From: CAIMFV01 sp040757715 | Lineage (GTDB): Bacteria; Pseudomonadota; Alphaproteobacteria; Caulobacterales; Caulobacteraceae | Length of the DNA stretch: 64,000 bases | Reading direction: 5' to 3' | NCBI GenBank assembly: GCA_040757715.1 | Contig: JBFLWS010000003.1 | Coordinates: forward strand, 186,001 to 250,000 | In this document: in pieces, positions 33,747-41,528 of the stretch | Numbering within the stretch: position 1 is the stretch's first letter | How the letters are laid out: each line of letters begins with the position of its first letter | Translations under genes and position numbers: made by a program | Notes under the pieces: generated by a model | What the model was told of the DNA's origin: nothing | The model's database searches: none | Seen by the model: only the letters and a program-made list of their open reading frames with translations

Positions 33747-35054
33747 ATGATCCCTCGCTACGCCCGCCCCGAAGCGACCGCCATCTGGTCGCCTGAAACC
33801 CGCTATCGCATCTGGTTCGAGATCGAAGCGCACGCCGCCGACGCCATGGCCGAGCTCGGCGTCATCCCCAAGTCCGCCGCCGAGGCCATCTGGGCCAAGG
33901 GCGAGAGCGCGGTGTTCGACCCCGACCGCATCGACGAGATCGAGCGGGTGACCAAGCACGACGTCATCGCCTTCCTCACCCACGTGTCGGAGATCGTGGG
34001 GCCCGAGGCGCGCTTCCTGCACCAGGGCATGACCTCGTCCGACGTGCTCGACACCTGCCTCGCCGTGCAGATGGCCCGCGCCGCTGACCTCCTCATCGCC
34101 GATGTGGACCTCCTCCTCGCCGCCCTGAAGCGCCGGGCCCTGGAGCATAAGTTCACGCCCACGGTGGGGCGCAGCCACGGCATCCACGCCGAGCCCACCA
34201 CCTTCGGCCTGAAGCTCGCCGGCTACTACGCCGAGTTCCAGCGCGCCAAGGAGCGCCTGGCCATGGCGAGGTTCGAGATCGCCACCTGCGCCATTTCGGG
34301 CGCCGTGGGCACCTTCGCCAATGTCGACCCCCAGGTGGAAGCCTATGTGGCCGAGAAGATGGGCCTCACCGTAGAGCCCGTCTCCACCCAGGTGATCCCG
34401 CGCGATCGCCATGCGGCCTATTTCGCGGCCCTCGCCGTGGTGGCCTCCTCGGTGGAGCGCCTCGCCGTGGAGATCCGCCACCTGCAGCGCACCGAGGTGC
34501 TGGAGGCCGAAGAGCCGTTCGATCCGGGCCAGAAGGGCTCGTCGGCCATGCCGCACAAGCGCAATCCGGTGCTGACTGAGAACCTCACCGGCCTCGCCCG
34601 GCTGGTGCGCTCGGCAGTGGTGCCGGCGCTGGAGAACGTCGCCCTCTGGCATGAGCGCGACATCAGCCACTCCTCGGTGGAGCGCGGCATCGGCCCGGAC
34701 GCCACCATTCACCTCGACTTCGCCCTGCGCCGGCTGACCAGCGTGGTGGAGCGGTTGATGATCTATCCGGAGAACATGCTGAAGAACCTCGACCGCCTGG
34801 GCGGCCTGGTGCATTCGCAGCGGGTGATGCTGGCCCTGACGCAAAAGGGCGTCAGCCGCGAGGACGCCTATGCCGCGGTGCAAGGCAACGCCATGAAGGT
34901 GTGGCGCGGCGAGGGCCGGTTCCTGGAGCTGTTGAAGGCCGATCCGGTGGTGCGGCCGCAGCTCAGTGATGCGGAGCTCGAGGCCCTGTTCGACCTCGGC
35001 TACCACACCAAGCACGTGGACACGATCTTCGCCCGGGTGTTCGGGGAAGGCTGA
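33747..35054 (+). CDS. purB: Adenylosuccinate lyase
   Basis: This 435-residue enzyme of the fumarase/aspartase family cleaves SAICAR to AICAR and adenylosuccinate to AMP in purine synthesis. TSSDVLDTCLAVQ, VGRSHGIHAEPTTFGLK (catalytic His) and GSSAMPHKRNPVLTEN (signature loop with catalytic Ser) are all present. VALWHERDISHSSVER follows. Length suits the short bacterial PurB. It stands alone, with C-rich hairpins downstream. Confidence 0.97.
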   Translation: MIPRYARPEATAIWSPETRYRIWFEIEAHAADAMAELGVIPKSAAEAIWAKGESAVFDPDRIDEIERVTKHDVIAFLTHVSEIVGPEARFLHQGMTSSDVLDTCLAVQMARAADLLIADVDLLLAALKRRALEHKFTPTVGRSHGIHAEPTTFGLKLAGYYAEFQRAKERLAMARFEIATCAISGAVGTFANVDPQVEAYVAEKMGLTVEPVSTQVIPRDRHAAYFAALAVVASSVERLAVEIRHLQRTEVLEAEEPFDPGQKGSSAMPHKRNPVLTENLTGLARLVRSAVVPALENVALWHERDISHSSVERGIGPDATIHLDFALRRLTSVVERLMIYPENMLKNLDRLGGLVHSQRVMLALTQKGVSREDAYAAVQGNAMKVWRGEGRFLELLKADPVVRPQLSDAELEALFDLGYHTKHVDTIFARVFGEG

Positions 35055-35084
35055 GGTCTGGCGCTGAGCGGATAACCCGCTTGG

Positions 35085-35109
35085 CCTCTCCCCCTTAAAG
35101 GGGGAGAGG
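35085..35109. terminator. Perfect C/G-rich hairpin after purB
   Basis: The arms CCTCTCCCCCTT and AAGGGGGAGAGG (12 bp) pair perfectly around one A. No U-tract follows, so it may be a dispersed repeat or a factor-independent pause rather than a textbook terminator. Confidence 0.5.
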
Positions 35110-35165
35110 TCGGGAGAGGGGGTGGTCCAGCTGGACGGCTCGCGACGCTCACCCCCCATCCCCGA

Positions 35166-35190
35166 CCCTTCCCCCGCAAGGGGGGAAGGG
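35166..35190. repeat. Second C/G-rich hairpin between purB and the DUF1476 gene
   Basis: The arms CCCTTCCCCC and GGGGGAAGGG (10 bp) flank a 5-base loop. Its composition resembles the first hairpin. Together the two occupy most of the gap between the convergent genes. It lies 18 bp beyond the stop of the minus-strand DUF1476 gene and could end its transcript. Confidence 0.5.
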
Positions 35191-35208
35191 GGAAATGCAG
35201 CGGCTTGC

Positions 35209-35523
35209 TTAAGCCGCCAGCCGCCGCAGCGACTCGCCGTGGAGATCGTTGAAGCGGCTCTTCACCTCGTCGCTGGTGACGTCGACGGCCTTGGCCGCCA
35301 GATCCTTGCAGATCTTGATGCAGGGGTCGAAGGCCGAGCCGTTGAGCGCGGCGCGGGTCACCTCGGCCACATAGGCGTCCAGCGCCGATCCATAAAGGCC
35401 CATCAGCCCGCCGGCCCACACCGCCAGCTGACGATTACGATAGGCCGCGGCCGTGAAGGCCATCTCTTCCTTGTAAGCGAAATGCGCTTCAAACGCCCGA
35501 CCGCGCGACACTAACAGAGACAT
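35209..35523 (-). CDS. DUF1476-family protein (F1Fo-ATPase zeta inhibitor-like)
   Basis: The protein has 104 residues. RGRAFEAHFAYKEEMAFTAA, then YRNRQLAVWAGGLMGLYG, then AYVAEVTRAALNGSAFDPC match DUF1476, the zeta subunit that inhibits alphaproteobacterial ATP synthase. Genomes often carry a canonical copy elsewhere. This one has divergent features, with two Cys (FDPCIKICKD), a Gly-Leu-rich middle and an altered inhibitory N-terminus, so it may be a paralogue with another job. The ATG at 35523 has GAGGTGG upstream. Confidence 0.7.
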   Translation of the reverse strand: MSLLVSRGRAFEAHFAYKEEMAFTAAAYRNRQLAVWAGGLMGLYGSALDAYVAEVTRAALNGSAFDPCIKICKDLAAKAVDVTSDEVKSRFNDLHGESLRRLAA

Positions 35524-35621
35524 TCGCCACCTCACCAAGGTTATGTTCTATGGTGAAGCCTAGGTCCTGCGTCTTAAATCACAGATAAGCGACATGCTTG
35601 ACGAAGTCTTATCTTGTGAAC

Positions 35622-35924
35622 TCAGTGGTTATTCTTCGCTTTCAGCTCTTTGAGAATGCGAGCCAAGAATTCCACCGTGGCTATGGCCCCGAGATTGAAC
35701 AGCGGCCAGACCAGGCGGCGAATCACTTCCAGAACAAAGCTGAGGTTCAGCTTGGCCCCGTCCTCTTCGCCGCCGCCGATCAGGGATTGCACGGCCTGGG
35801 TCACCGGCTGCACCAGGTCGATCACTGCGAGCGCGAACTGCACAAAGGTCGCGAACACCAACACCTTGGTCACCGGGTGCAGGCTGCTCCACAGCCCGCC
35901 CCGCTTGGCCTTGTCCCCCGCCAT
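35622..35924 (-). CDS. Small two-helix membrane protein
   Basis: The protein has 100 residues. A basic start (KAKRGGLW) is followed by TKVLVFATFVQFALAVIDLV and a second hydrophobic span FVLEVIRRLVWPLFNLGAIA, with a short Gly/Glu/Asp loop between and a Lys-rich tail. No family was recognised. It lies 11 bp after the HIT gene on the same strand, so it is probably co-transcribed. Confidence 0.55.
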   Translation of the reverse strand: MAGDKAKRGGLWSSLHPVTKVLVFATFVQFALAVIDLVQPVTQAVQSLIGGGEEDGAKLNLSFVLEVIRRLVWPLFNLGAIATVEFLARILKELKAKNNH

Positions 35925-35935
35925 GTCGTCCCCCT

Positions 35936-36376
35936 TCAGCTAACCATGGCGGCGATCTTGCGCGCCAGGGCCGCGAGCTCCTCATGATCCGCCGGAGGCC
36001 CCCCGCCGGCGTGCCCGCGCAGGGCCACGCCATCATAGCGCGGAATGATGTGGACGTGCAGGTGGAACACGGTCTGGCCCGCCGGGGCGCCGTTGAACTG
36101 GGTCACCACAATGCCGTCGGGATTGAGCGCCGCGCGCACGGCCCGGGCCACCCGCTGCACGCCGAGCATCAGGCTCGACAGGGCCTCGGGCTCGCAGTCC
36201 AGCATGTTGCGGGCGTGGGTGAGCTTGGAGATCACCAAAACGTGGCCTGGGGACTGAGGAAACAGGTCCATGAAGGCGAACACCTCGTGGTCCTCGAACA
36301 CCTTGTGCGCCGGCAGCTCGCCGCGCAAAATCTTCGCGAACACGTTGTTATGGTCATAATCGCCGTCGAGGCTCAT
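35936..36376 (-). CDS. HIT-family (histidine triad) protein
   Basis: The protein has 146 residues. ILRGELPAHKVFEDHEVFAF, then FPQSPGHVLVISKLTHA, and the triad HLHVHIIPRY with the three His define the HIT hydrolases, which act on nucleotide phosphoramidates or dinucleotides. The C-terminal extension is Gly/Ala-rich. The start is ATG 36376. Longer upstream readings look non-coding. The natural substrate is unknown. It is divergent from the DUF4287 gene. Confidence 0.9.
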   Translation of the reverse strand: MSLDGDYDHNNVFAKILRGELPAHKVFEDHEVFAFMDLFPQSPGHVLVISKLTHARNMLDCEPEALSSLMLGVQRVARAVRAALNPDGIVVTQFNGAPAGQTVFHLHVHIIPRYDGVALRGHAGGGPPADHEELAALARKIAAMVS

Positions 36377-36435
36377 GGCCGGGCTCTCCGTCAGAGGACC
36401 TGACGGTCCTACCAATCCCCGTCGCTGGAGGGAAC

Positions 36436-37017
36436 ATGCCGAATCCGCCGCCTGCGCATTTGACCGCCCGCCAGGAGAAATGGTTCGCCTCCGTGCGCGA
36501 GGGGCTGGAGCGGGACACCGGGCGCTCATTGGCCGCATGGGTGGAGATCGCCAAGGCCTGTCCGGAGACCAAGCCCCGCGCCCGGCTGCAGTGGTTGAAG
36601 GCGAACTACGGCCTCCTGCAGAACCGCGCGAGTTATGTGCTCAGCGAAGCCTTTCCTTCCGCCGAGACCTGGGCCGAACCGGACGCCCTGCGCGCGGCTC
36701 TGTGGACCGACCCTGGCCAGGTCGCCATCCTGGAGGCCATCGAGGCGGCGGTGCGGGACCTGCCGCAGCTCATCGTCGGCCAACGCAAGACCTACACCGC
36801 CTGGTCGAGCGAGTTCCAGTTCGCGGCGGCCAAGCCCGTGAAGGGCGGCGTGCGGCTGGGCCTCGCCGTGGCGCCGGAGCTGGATCCGCGGCTCGAACCC
36901 CGCAAGGCGAGCGAAGCCTGGTCGGAGCGCTGCAAGGCGGTCTTGGTGCTGAGCGCGCCAGCCGACGTGGATGCGGGGCTCAAGGCGCTGCTGCGCCAGG
37001 CCTGGGAGGGGAGCTGA
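36436..37017 (+). CDS. DUF4287/DUF5655 domain protein
   Basis: The protein has 193 residues. The N-terminal 70 residues (EKWFASVREGLERDTGRSLA, then LQWLKANYGLLQNRASYVLS) match DUF4287. The C-terminal part (VGQRKTYTAWSSEFQFAAAK, VRLGLAVAPELDPRLE, then WSERCKAVLVL) matches DUF5655, which resembles an nucleic-acid- or ligand-binding barrel. The function is unknown. The SD sequence GGAGGGAAC is strong. It converges with the acyltransferase gene, 4 bp from its stop. Confidence 0.75.
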   Translation: MPNPPPAHLTARQEKWFASVREGLERDTGRSLAAWVEIAKACPETKPRARLQWLKANYGLLQNRASYVLSEAFPSAETWAEPDALRAALWTDPGQVAILEAIEAAVRDLPQLIVGQRKTYTAWSSEFQFAAAKPVKGGVRLGLAVAPELDPRLEPRKASEAWSERCKAVLVLSAPADVDAGLKALLRQAWEGS

Positions 37018-37021
37018 GCCC

Positions 37022-38188
37022 TTACCCCTGCCGGAACGGCGAATATTCCGCAGCCAGGTGGTCCATCTCCTGCTCCACCGCCGGGCGTTCGCGGTCGAGA
37101 TAGCGCGCCACGGGCTCGCGCAGGGCCGGGTCGGCGATGTAGTGGGCCGAATAGACCTTGGACGGCAGATAGCCGCGGGCGATCTTGTGTTCCCCCTGGG
37201 CGCCCGCCTCCACGCGCTTAAGGCCGCGCAGGATGGCCTGCTCAATGGCCTGGTAATAGCAGAGCTCGAAATGCAGGAAGGGGATCTGCTCCAGCGTTCC
37301 CCAGTTGCGGCCATAGAGGGTGTCGGTCCCCATCAGGTTCAGCGCCCCGGCGATGGGGCGCCCGTCCTTGAAGGCCATGACCAGCAGCACCTTGTCGGCC
37401 AGGCGCTCATGCAAAAGCGAGAAGAAGGCGCGGTTCAGATAGGGCCGGCCCCACTTGCGCGAGCCCGTATCCATGTAGAAGGCGAAGAAGGCGTCCCAGT
37501 GCGCCTCGGTGAGCTCCGCGCCTGATAGCGCCTTGATCTCCAAGCCGGCCTGGGCGTCGCGCCGCTCCCGGCGAATGGTCTTGCGCCGGTTGGCCGAAAG
37601 GGCGGCGAGGAAATCCTCGAAGCTCTGATAGCCCGCATTCTCCCAATGGTACTGGGTGTCCTGGCGTTGCAGCAGACCCGCTTCGCCCAGCCGCGACCAC
37701 TCGCCCTCGCTGAGAAAGGTCACATGCAGAGACGAGGCCTTCATGCGCCCGCATAGGGTGAGGGCGCCGCCCAACAGGGCCTGCTCGGTTTCCAAGGCTT
37801 GATCGCCGGGCCGCACGATGAGGCGCTGGCCGCTCACCGGCGAAAACGGGACGGCGCATTGCAGCTTCGGATAATAGCGCCCGCCGGCGCGCTCATAGGC
37901 GTCGGCCCAGCTGTGGTCGAACACGTATTCGCCTTGGCTGTGGGCCTTGAGATAGAGCGGCATGACGCCGACCGTCCCGCCCGCCTCGTCCTCCACCGAC
38001 AGGTGGCACGGCGTCCAGCCGGCGTGAGGTCCCACGCAGCCGCTCTCTTCCAGGGCCTGCAGGAAGTCGTAGGAGATGAACGGGTCGCCGCCATAGGCTG
38101 CATGGCCGGCCAGGTCGTCCCAGGCGGTCTTGCCGATGTCGGCGATGGCGGTGTGGACGCGAACGGCGGACTTGATCTTGGCGCTCAT
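37022..38188 (-). CDS. FemAB/DUF482-type GNAT acyltransferase
   Basis: The protein has 388 residues. It contains LQALEESGCVGPHAGWTPCH, then QLRV-like blocks FSPVSGQRLIVRPGD and SSLHVTFLSEGEWSRL. Later come ALSANRRKTIRRERRDAQ, KWGRPYLNRAFFSLLHERL and LYGRNWGTLEQIPFLHFELC. These match DUF482/peptidoglycan-biosynthesis-like GNAT proteins. They probably transfer an acyl or aminoacyl group, but the substrate is unknown. The final third (QGEHKIARGYLPSKVYSAHY) is highly conserved in the family. Confidence 0.82.
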   Translation of the reverse strand: MSAKIKSAVRVHTAIADIGKTAWDDLAGHAAYGGDPFISYDFLQALEESGCVGPHAGWTPCHLSVEDEAGGTVGVMPLYLKAHSQGEYVFDHSWADAYERAGGRYYPKLQCAVPFSPVSGQRLIVRPGDQALETEQALLGGALTLCGRMKASSLHVTFLSEGEWSRLGEAGLLQRQDTQYHWENAGYQSFEDFLAALSANRRKTIRRERRDAQAGLEIKALSGAELTEAHWDAFFAFYMDTGSRKWGRPYLNRAFFSLLHERLADKVLLVMAFKDGRPIAGALNLMGTDTLYGRNWGTLEQIPFLHFELCYYQAIEQAILRGLKRVEAGAQGEHKIARGYLPSKVYSAHYIADPALREPVARYLDRERPAVEQEMDHLAAEYSPFRQG

Positions 38189-38247
38189 GAAAGGCTCTGC
38201 CCCGCCAAGATGGCGCAGCGAGCGTCGCGATCAAGGGCCGCTTCGGT

Positions 38248-39024
38248 TTAGGGCTCGAACCCTTCGAAAATGTAGTTGTCGCAAGCGGGCTTGAGGCCCT
38301 CCCAGGCGTCGGATGAGCGCACGGTCCAGGCGATCACCGGCTTGCCCGTCTGGCGCAGCTCCGCCGCGGCGGCGCTCGGCAGAACGTCGAGGCCGAGCGA
38401 CAGGAAATGCGGGCGGGCGATGCTGGCGTGCTCCAGGGCCTGGAAGCTGCGGCGCTGGTCGACGGCCAGGCGCGGCTGGTCGTCATAGCTGTAGCTGATC
38501 AGGCCGCGCAGAACCTTGGGGTGATGGTCGGCGAAGAAGGCCACGGAATAGGGATTGAAGCTGGCCACCGCCGCAGGCCCGGCGTGATCGATCAGCACCT
38601 CGGCCACACGCTTCTCTAAGGCGCCCACCTCGCCCGGCGGCGTCTTCAGCTCGATGATCACCAGGCCCTGGCGGCCAATGACGGTAAGGGCCTCGGCCAG
38701 AGTCGGAAGGGTCTCGTCCGAACCCGAGAGGGCGAGCGTGCGCAGCTCTCGGGCGGTCTTGTCGCGCAGACGCCCGGCCGCGCCGGTGAGGCGGTCAAGC
38801 TCGGCGTCGTGGAACACCATGGCCTCGCCATCGGCGGAGAGCTGCACGTCGAGTTCGACGCCATAGCCGCGCTCCACCGCGTGCTGGAACGCCGCCAGGG
38901 AGTTCTCCGGCGCCCCCGCAGCGCTCCACAGGCCGCGATGGGCGATGGGCGGGGCGAACAGGCGTCGCCAGGCCTCGCCGAAGGCTTCCGCAGGATGGTC
39001 CACCGGGTCTTTGTGCGCGCTCAT
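38248..39024 (-). CDS. Glycerophosphodiester phosphodiesterase
   Basis: This 258-residue TIM-barrel enzyme releases glycerol-3-phosphate from phospholipid head-group remnants. The catalytic HRGLWSAAGAPENSLAAFQHA (His-Arg and Glu-Asn) and the VELDVQLSADGEAMVFHDAELDRLTG acid-base and metal residues are all present. IIELKT is the next strand. No signal peptide is seen, so it acts in the cytoplasm. Its ATG overlaps the RidA stop by 4 bases, so the two are probably coupled. Confidence 0.92.
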   Translation of the reverse strand: MSAHKDPVDHPAEAFGEAWRRLFAPPIAHRGLWSAAGAPENSLAAFQHAVERGYGVELDVQLSADGEAMVFHDAELDRLTGAAGRLRDKTARELRTLALSGSDETLPTLAEALTVIGRQGLVIIELKTPPGEVGALEKRVAEVLIDHAGPAAVASFNPYSVAFFADHHPKVLRGLISYSYDDQPRLAVDQRRSFQALEHASIARPHFLSLGLDVLPSAAAAELRQTGKPVIAWTVRSSDAWEGLKPACDNYIFEGFEP

Positions 39025-39482
39025 GCGATCTCCACCACCGCGTCCACTTCCACGGCGAAATTCAGCGGCAGACGATAGACCCCCACCGCCGAACGGGCGT
39101 GGCGGCCAGCGTCGCCGAACACCTCGACCATAAGGTTCGAGCAGCCGTTCACCACTTGGGGTATGTCAAAGAAGCCGGGGCCGGCCTGCACGAAGCCGCC
39201 GAGCTTCACCACCCGCCCCACCCGATCTAGATCGCCGCCCGTCGCCACGTTCATCTGGGCGATGAGGTTGATCCCGCACAGACGCGCAGCGGCCTGGGCC
39301 TCTTCCAGCGACACCTCCTCGCCCACCACGCCCTTGATCCCGCCCGACGCATCCACGGAAACTTGACCGGAGATGTGCAGCAGGTTCCCAGCGCGCACGA
39401 AGGGCACGTAATTGGCCACCGGCGCCACCGGCTGCGGCAGAACCAGGCCCAGTTGAGTCAGGCGCTCGGCGATCTTCGACAT
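39021..39482 (-). CDS. RidA-family protein
   Basis: The protein has 153 residues. RAGNLLHISGQVSVDASGGI, VSLEEAQAAARLCGINLIAQ and GFVQAGPGFFDIPQVVNGCSNL match the RidA/YjgF fold. HARSAVGVYRLPLNFAVEVDAVVEIA contains the active-site Arg. Canonical RidA deaminates reactive enamines made by PLP enzymes. This longer form belongs to a subgroup whose activity is less sure. The downstream glycerophosphodiesterase overlaps by 4 bases. Confidence 0.87.
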   Translation of the reverse strand: MSKIAERLTQLGLVLPQPVAPVANYVPFVRAGNLLHISGQVSVDASGGIKGVVGEEVSLEEAQAAARLCGINLIAQMNVATGGDLDRVGRVVKLGGFVQAGPGFFDIPQVVNGCSNLMVEVFGDAGRHARSAVGVYRLPLNFAVEVDAVVEIA

Positions 39483-39749
39483 GTTCCGTCCACTCTCGGG
39501 CTTGCGCGACGTGCGAAATGCGATGGCCTTCTTTAGCCGCAACCGCTCCACGCGCTCAATGGGCCATGAACACAAGGCTGTGGGCGCGTCTCGACGTGGT
39601 AAAACACCGTCACGAGATCGCCTTTTTATCAGTCGAAACGGCTCTCGCCGTTGACGTCTCGATGAAGGGTGGATTTGCAGTCAAGATTGGCGCCTCGGTA
39701 ACCAATCCGGCGTCAATGGTTGCGGGCGCCGACTCTAGCGCCCTGTCGA

Positions 39750-41528
39750 GTGGACGATCGATTGAACGCGTTGCGCCCTGTCCTGGTCCTGGTGCTCGCG
39801 CTGGCCTTCGCCGGCGCGGCGCAGGCGGCTGAGCGCAAGGCCCAGGTGCAAGGCCTGGACGACAATCACGCTCTGCGCGACGAGATCGAGCGGGCCATCG
39901 GCGAAGTGAAGACCGCGCCGGAAAGCCGCATTGAGGCGCGCCGTCGCGCCCGGGACGCCGCCGACAGCGCCGAGGCCCTGCTGCGCTCGGAAGGCTATTA
40001 CGACGCTTCGGTGGAAGCCGACATCGGCGATGGCGACAAGCCGACGCCCATCGTGCGCATCGCCGAGCTCGGCCCGCGCACCCTCATCGCCCGCACGGAT
40101 ATCTCATGGTCGGGGACAGCGCCGGACGAGGCTTCGCAAAACGCCGCCTTCGAGGCCTTGCACCTGAAGGTGGGGCAGGCGGGCCGCGCTGCGGACGTGC
40201 TGGCGGCGGAGGGACGAATCGTGGCGGCTCTGGAAGGCCGCGGCTACGCCGACGCGCGCGCGGCCACGCGCAAGGTGGTGGTGGACCACGACGACCACAC
40301 CATGGCCCCCACCTTCGATATCGCCGCCGGCGCGCTGGTGCGGCTGGACGGGATCAGGCTCACCGGGGCCAGCAAGACGTCGCAAGCCTTTGTCGATCGC
40401 TTGATTCCCTGGAAGCACGGCGAAGTCTATCGACCTGAAGCGGTGGCCCAGCTCGAGCGCCGCCTGTCGGACACCGGGGTCTATGACAGCGTCACCGTGG
40501 CGCTGGCGCCGCCTGGCGCGCCGGACCAGTTGCGGCCGGTGGTGGTGGGGCTGGCCGATCGGGCCAAGCACACCTTGGACTTCATCGCCGGCTATTCCAC
40601 CAGCGAAGGCCCCGACTTCGACGTGAAGTGGTCGGACTACAACCGCTTCCATCGCGCCGACACGCTGACCTATGAGGCGCGCCTCGCCCAGATCGACAGC
40701 CGGGCCGGCGTGGAGTGGTCGATCCCGCATTGGCTGAAACCCGGCCAGACCCTGAAGACCGATCTCTATCAGTTCCGCACCGTGGCCCCGGCCTATACCG
40801 AGCAGGGCCAGCTGGTGGGCGGCGACATTACGCGTCGCTTCACCACCACATCCTACCTCACCGCCGGCCTATCCCTGACCCAGTCGGAGGTGAACAACAA
40901 GGAAACCGGCAAGATCCACATCACCACCACCCGACTGGTGGGCGCGTTCGCCTGGGACCACTCGGACAATCCGCTGGACCCGCACCGGGGTTGGAAGGCC
41001 CAAGCTCGGGTCACGCCCACCGACATTCTGGGCCAGGAGCAGCTCAGCTTCGTGAAGGCGGAGGTGAAGGGCAGCGCCTATATCCCCATCGGCTCCATCA
41101 ACGATGTTCTGGCCGGTCAGGTGCACGTGGGCTCGATCATCGGCGGCACCATTCCCCTGGTGCCGGCGTCGGACCGCTTCTTCGCCGGCGGCGGCGGGTC
41201 CGTGCGCGGGTACGCCTATCAGAGCATCGGCCCACACTACGCGGACAACACGCCCGTGGGAGGCTTGTCGCTCACCGAGGCGACACTCGAATATCGTCAC
41301 CGATTTGGCTCAGGCCCTTTCGGTGCGGTGGTGTTCGTCGACGCCGGATCGGTGGGCAACCATGTCACGCCCAGCTTCAGAGATGTGCCCGTGTCCGTGG
41401 GGGTCGGGCTGCGCTATAGCCTCGGCTTCGCGCCGATCCGCCTCGACGTGGCCACGCCGCTGCGCAAGACCGGCGTCACAGGCCAATCCGCCTTCCAGAT
41501 GTATCTCAGCATCGGACAAAGCTTTTGA
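39750..41528 (+). CDS. tamA: TamA, outer-membrane autotransporter/protein assembly factor
   Basis: The protein has about 592 residues. The N-terminal signal peptide (LRPVLVLVLALAFAGAAQA) precedes POTRA-like domains (about 45-285), with LRSEGYYDASVEADI typical of a TamA POTRA. The C-terminal 300 residues form an Omp85-type barrel with FFAGGGGSVRGYAYQSIGP, the VRGY loop of the BamA/TamA family. It partners with TamB in inserting outer-membrane proteins. The start is unclear: GTG 39750 and TTG 39762 (with a GGA SD sequence) are both possible. The stop overlaps the TTG of tamB. Confidence 0.92.
   Translation: MDDRLNALRPVLVLVLALAFAGAAQAAERKAQVQGLDDNHALRDEIERAIGEVKTAPESRIEARRRARDAADSAEALLRSEGYYDASVEADIGDGDKPTPIVRIAELGPRTLIARTDISWSGTAPDEASQNAAFEALHLKVGQAGRAADVLAAEGRIVAALEGRGYADARAATRKVVVDHDDHTMAPTFDIAAGALVRLDGIRLTGASKTSQAFVDRLIPWKHGEVYRPEAVAQLERRLSDTGVYDSVTVALAPPGAPDQLRPVVVGLADRAKHTLDFIAGYSTSEGPDFDVKWSDYNRFHRADTLTYEARLAQIDSRAGVEWSIPHWLKPGQTLKTDLYQFRTVAPAYTEQGQLVGGDITRRFTTTSYLTAGLSLTQSEVNNKETGKIHITTTRLVGAFAWDHSDNPLDPHRGWKAQARVTPTDILGQEQLSFVKAEVKGSAYIPIGSINDVLAGQVHVGSIIGGTIPLVPASDRFFAGGGGSVRGYAYQSIGPHYADNTPVGGLSLTEATLEYRHRFGSGPFGAVVFVDAGSVGNHVTPSFRDVPVSVGVGLRYSLGFAPIRLDVATPLRKTGVTGQSAFQMYLSIGQSF

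Noticed and set aside
33696..35159. 487-codon minus-strand frame opposite purB
   Set aside because: It is antisense to a complete adenylosuccinate lyase and rich in His and Gly, typical of high-GC shadows.
35055..35208. CRISPR-like repetition in the C-rich gap after purB
   Set aside because: There are only two hairpins with different sequences, no repeated spacers and no cas genes.
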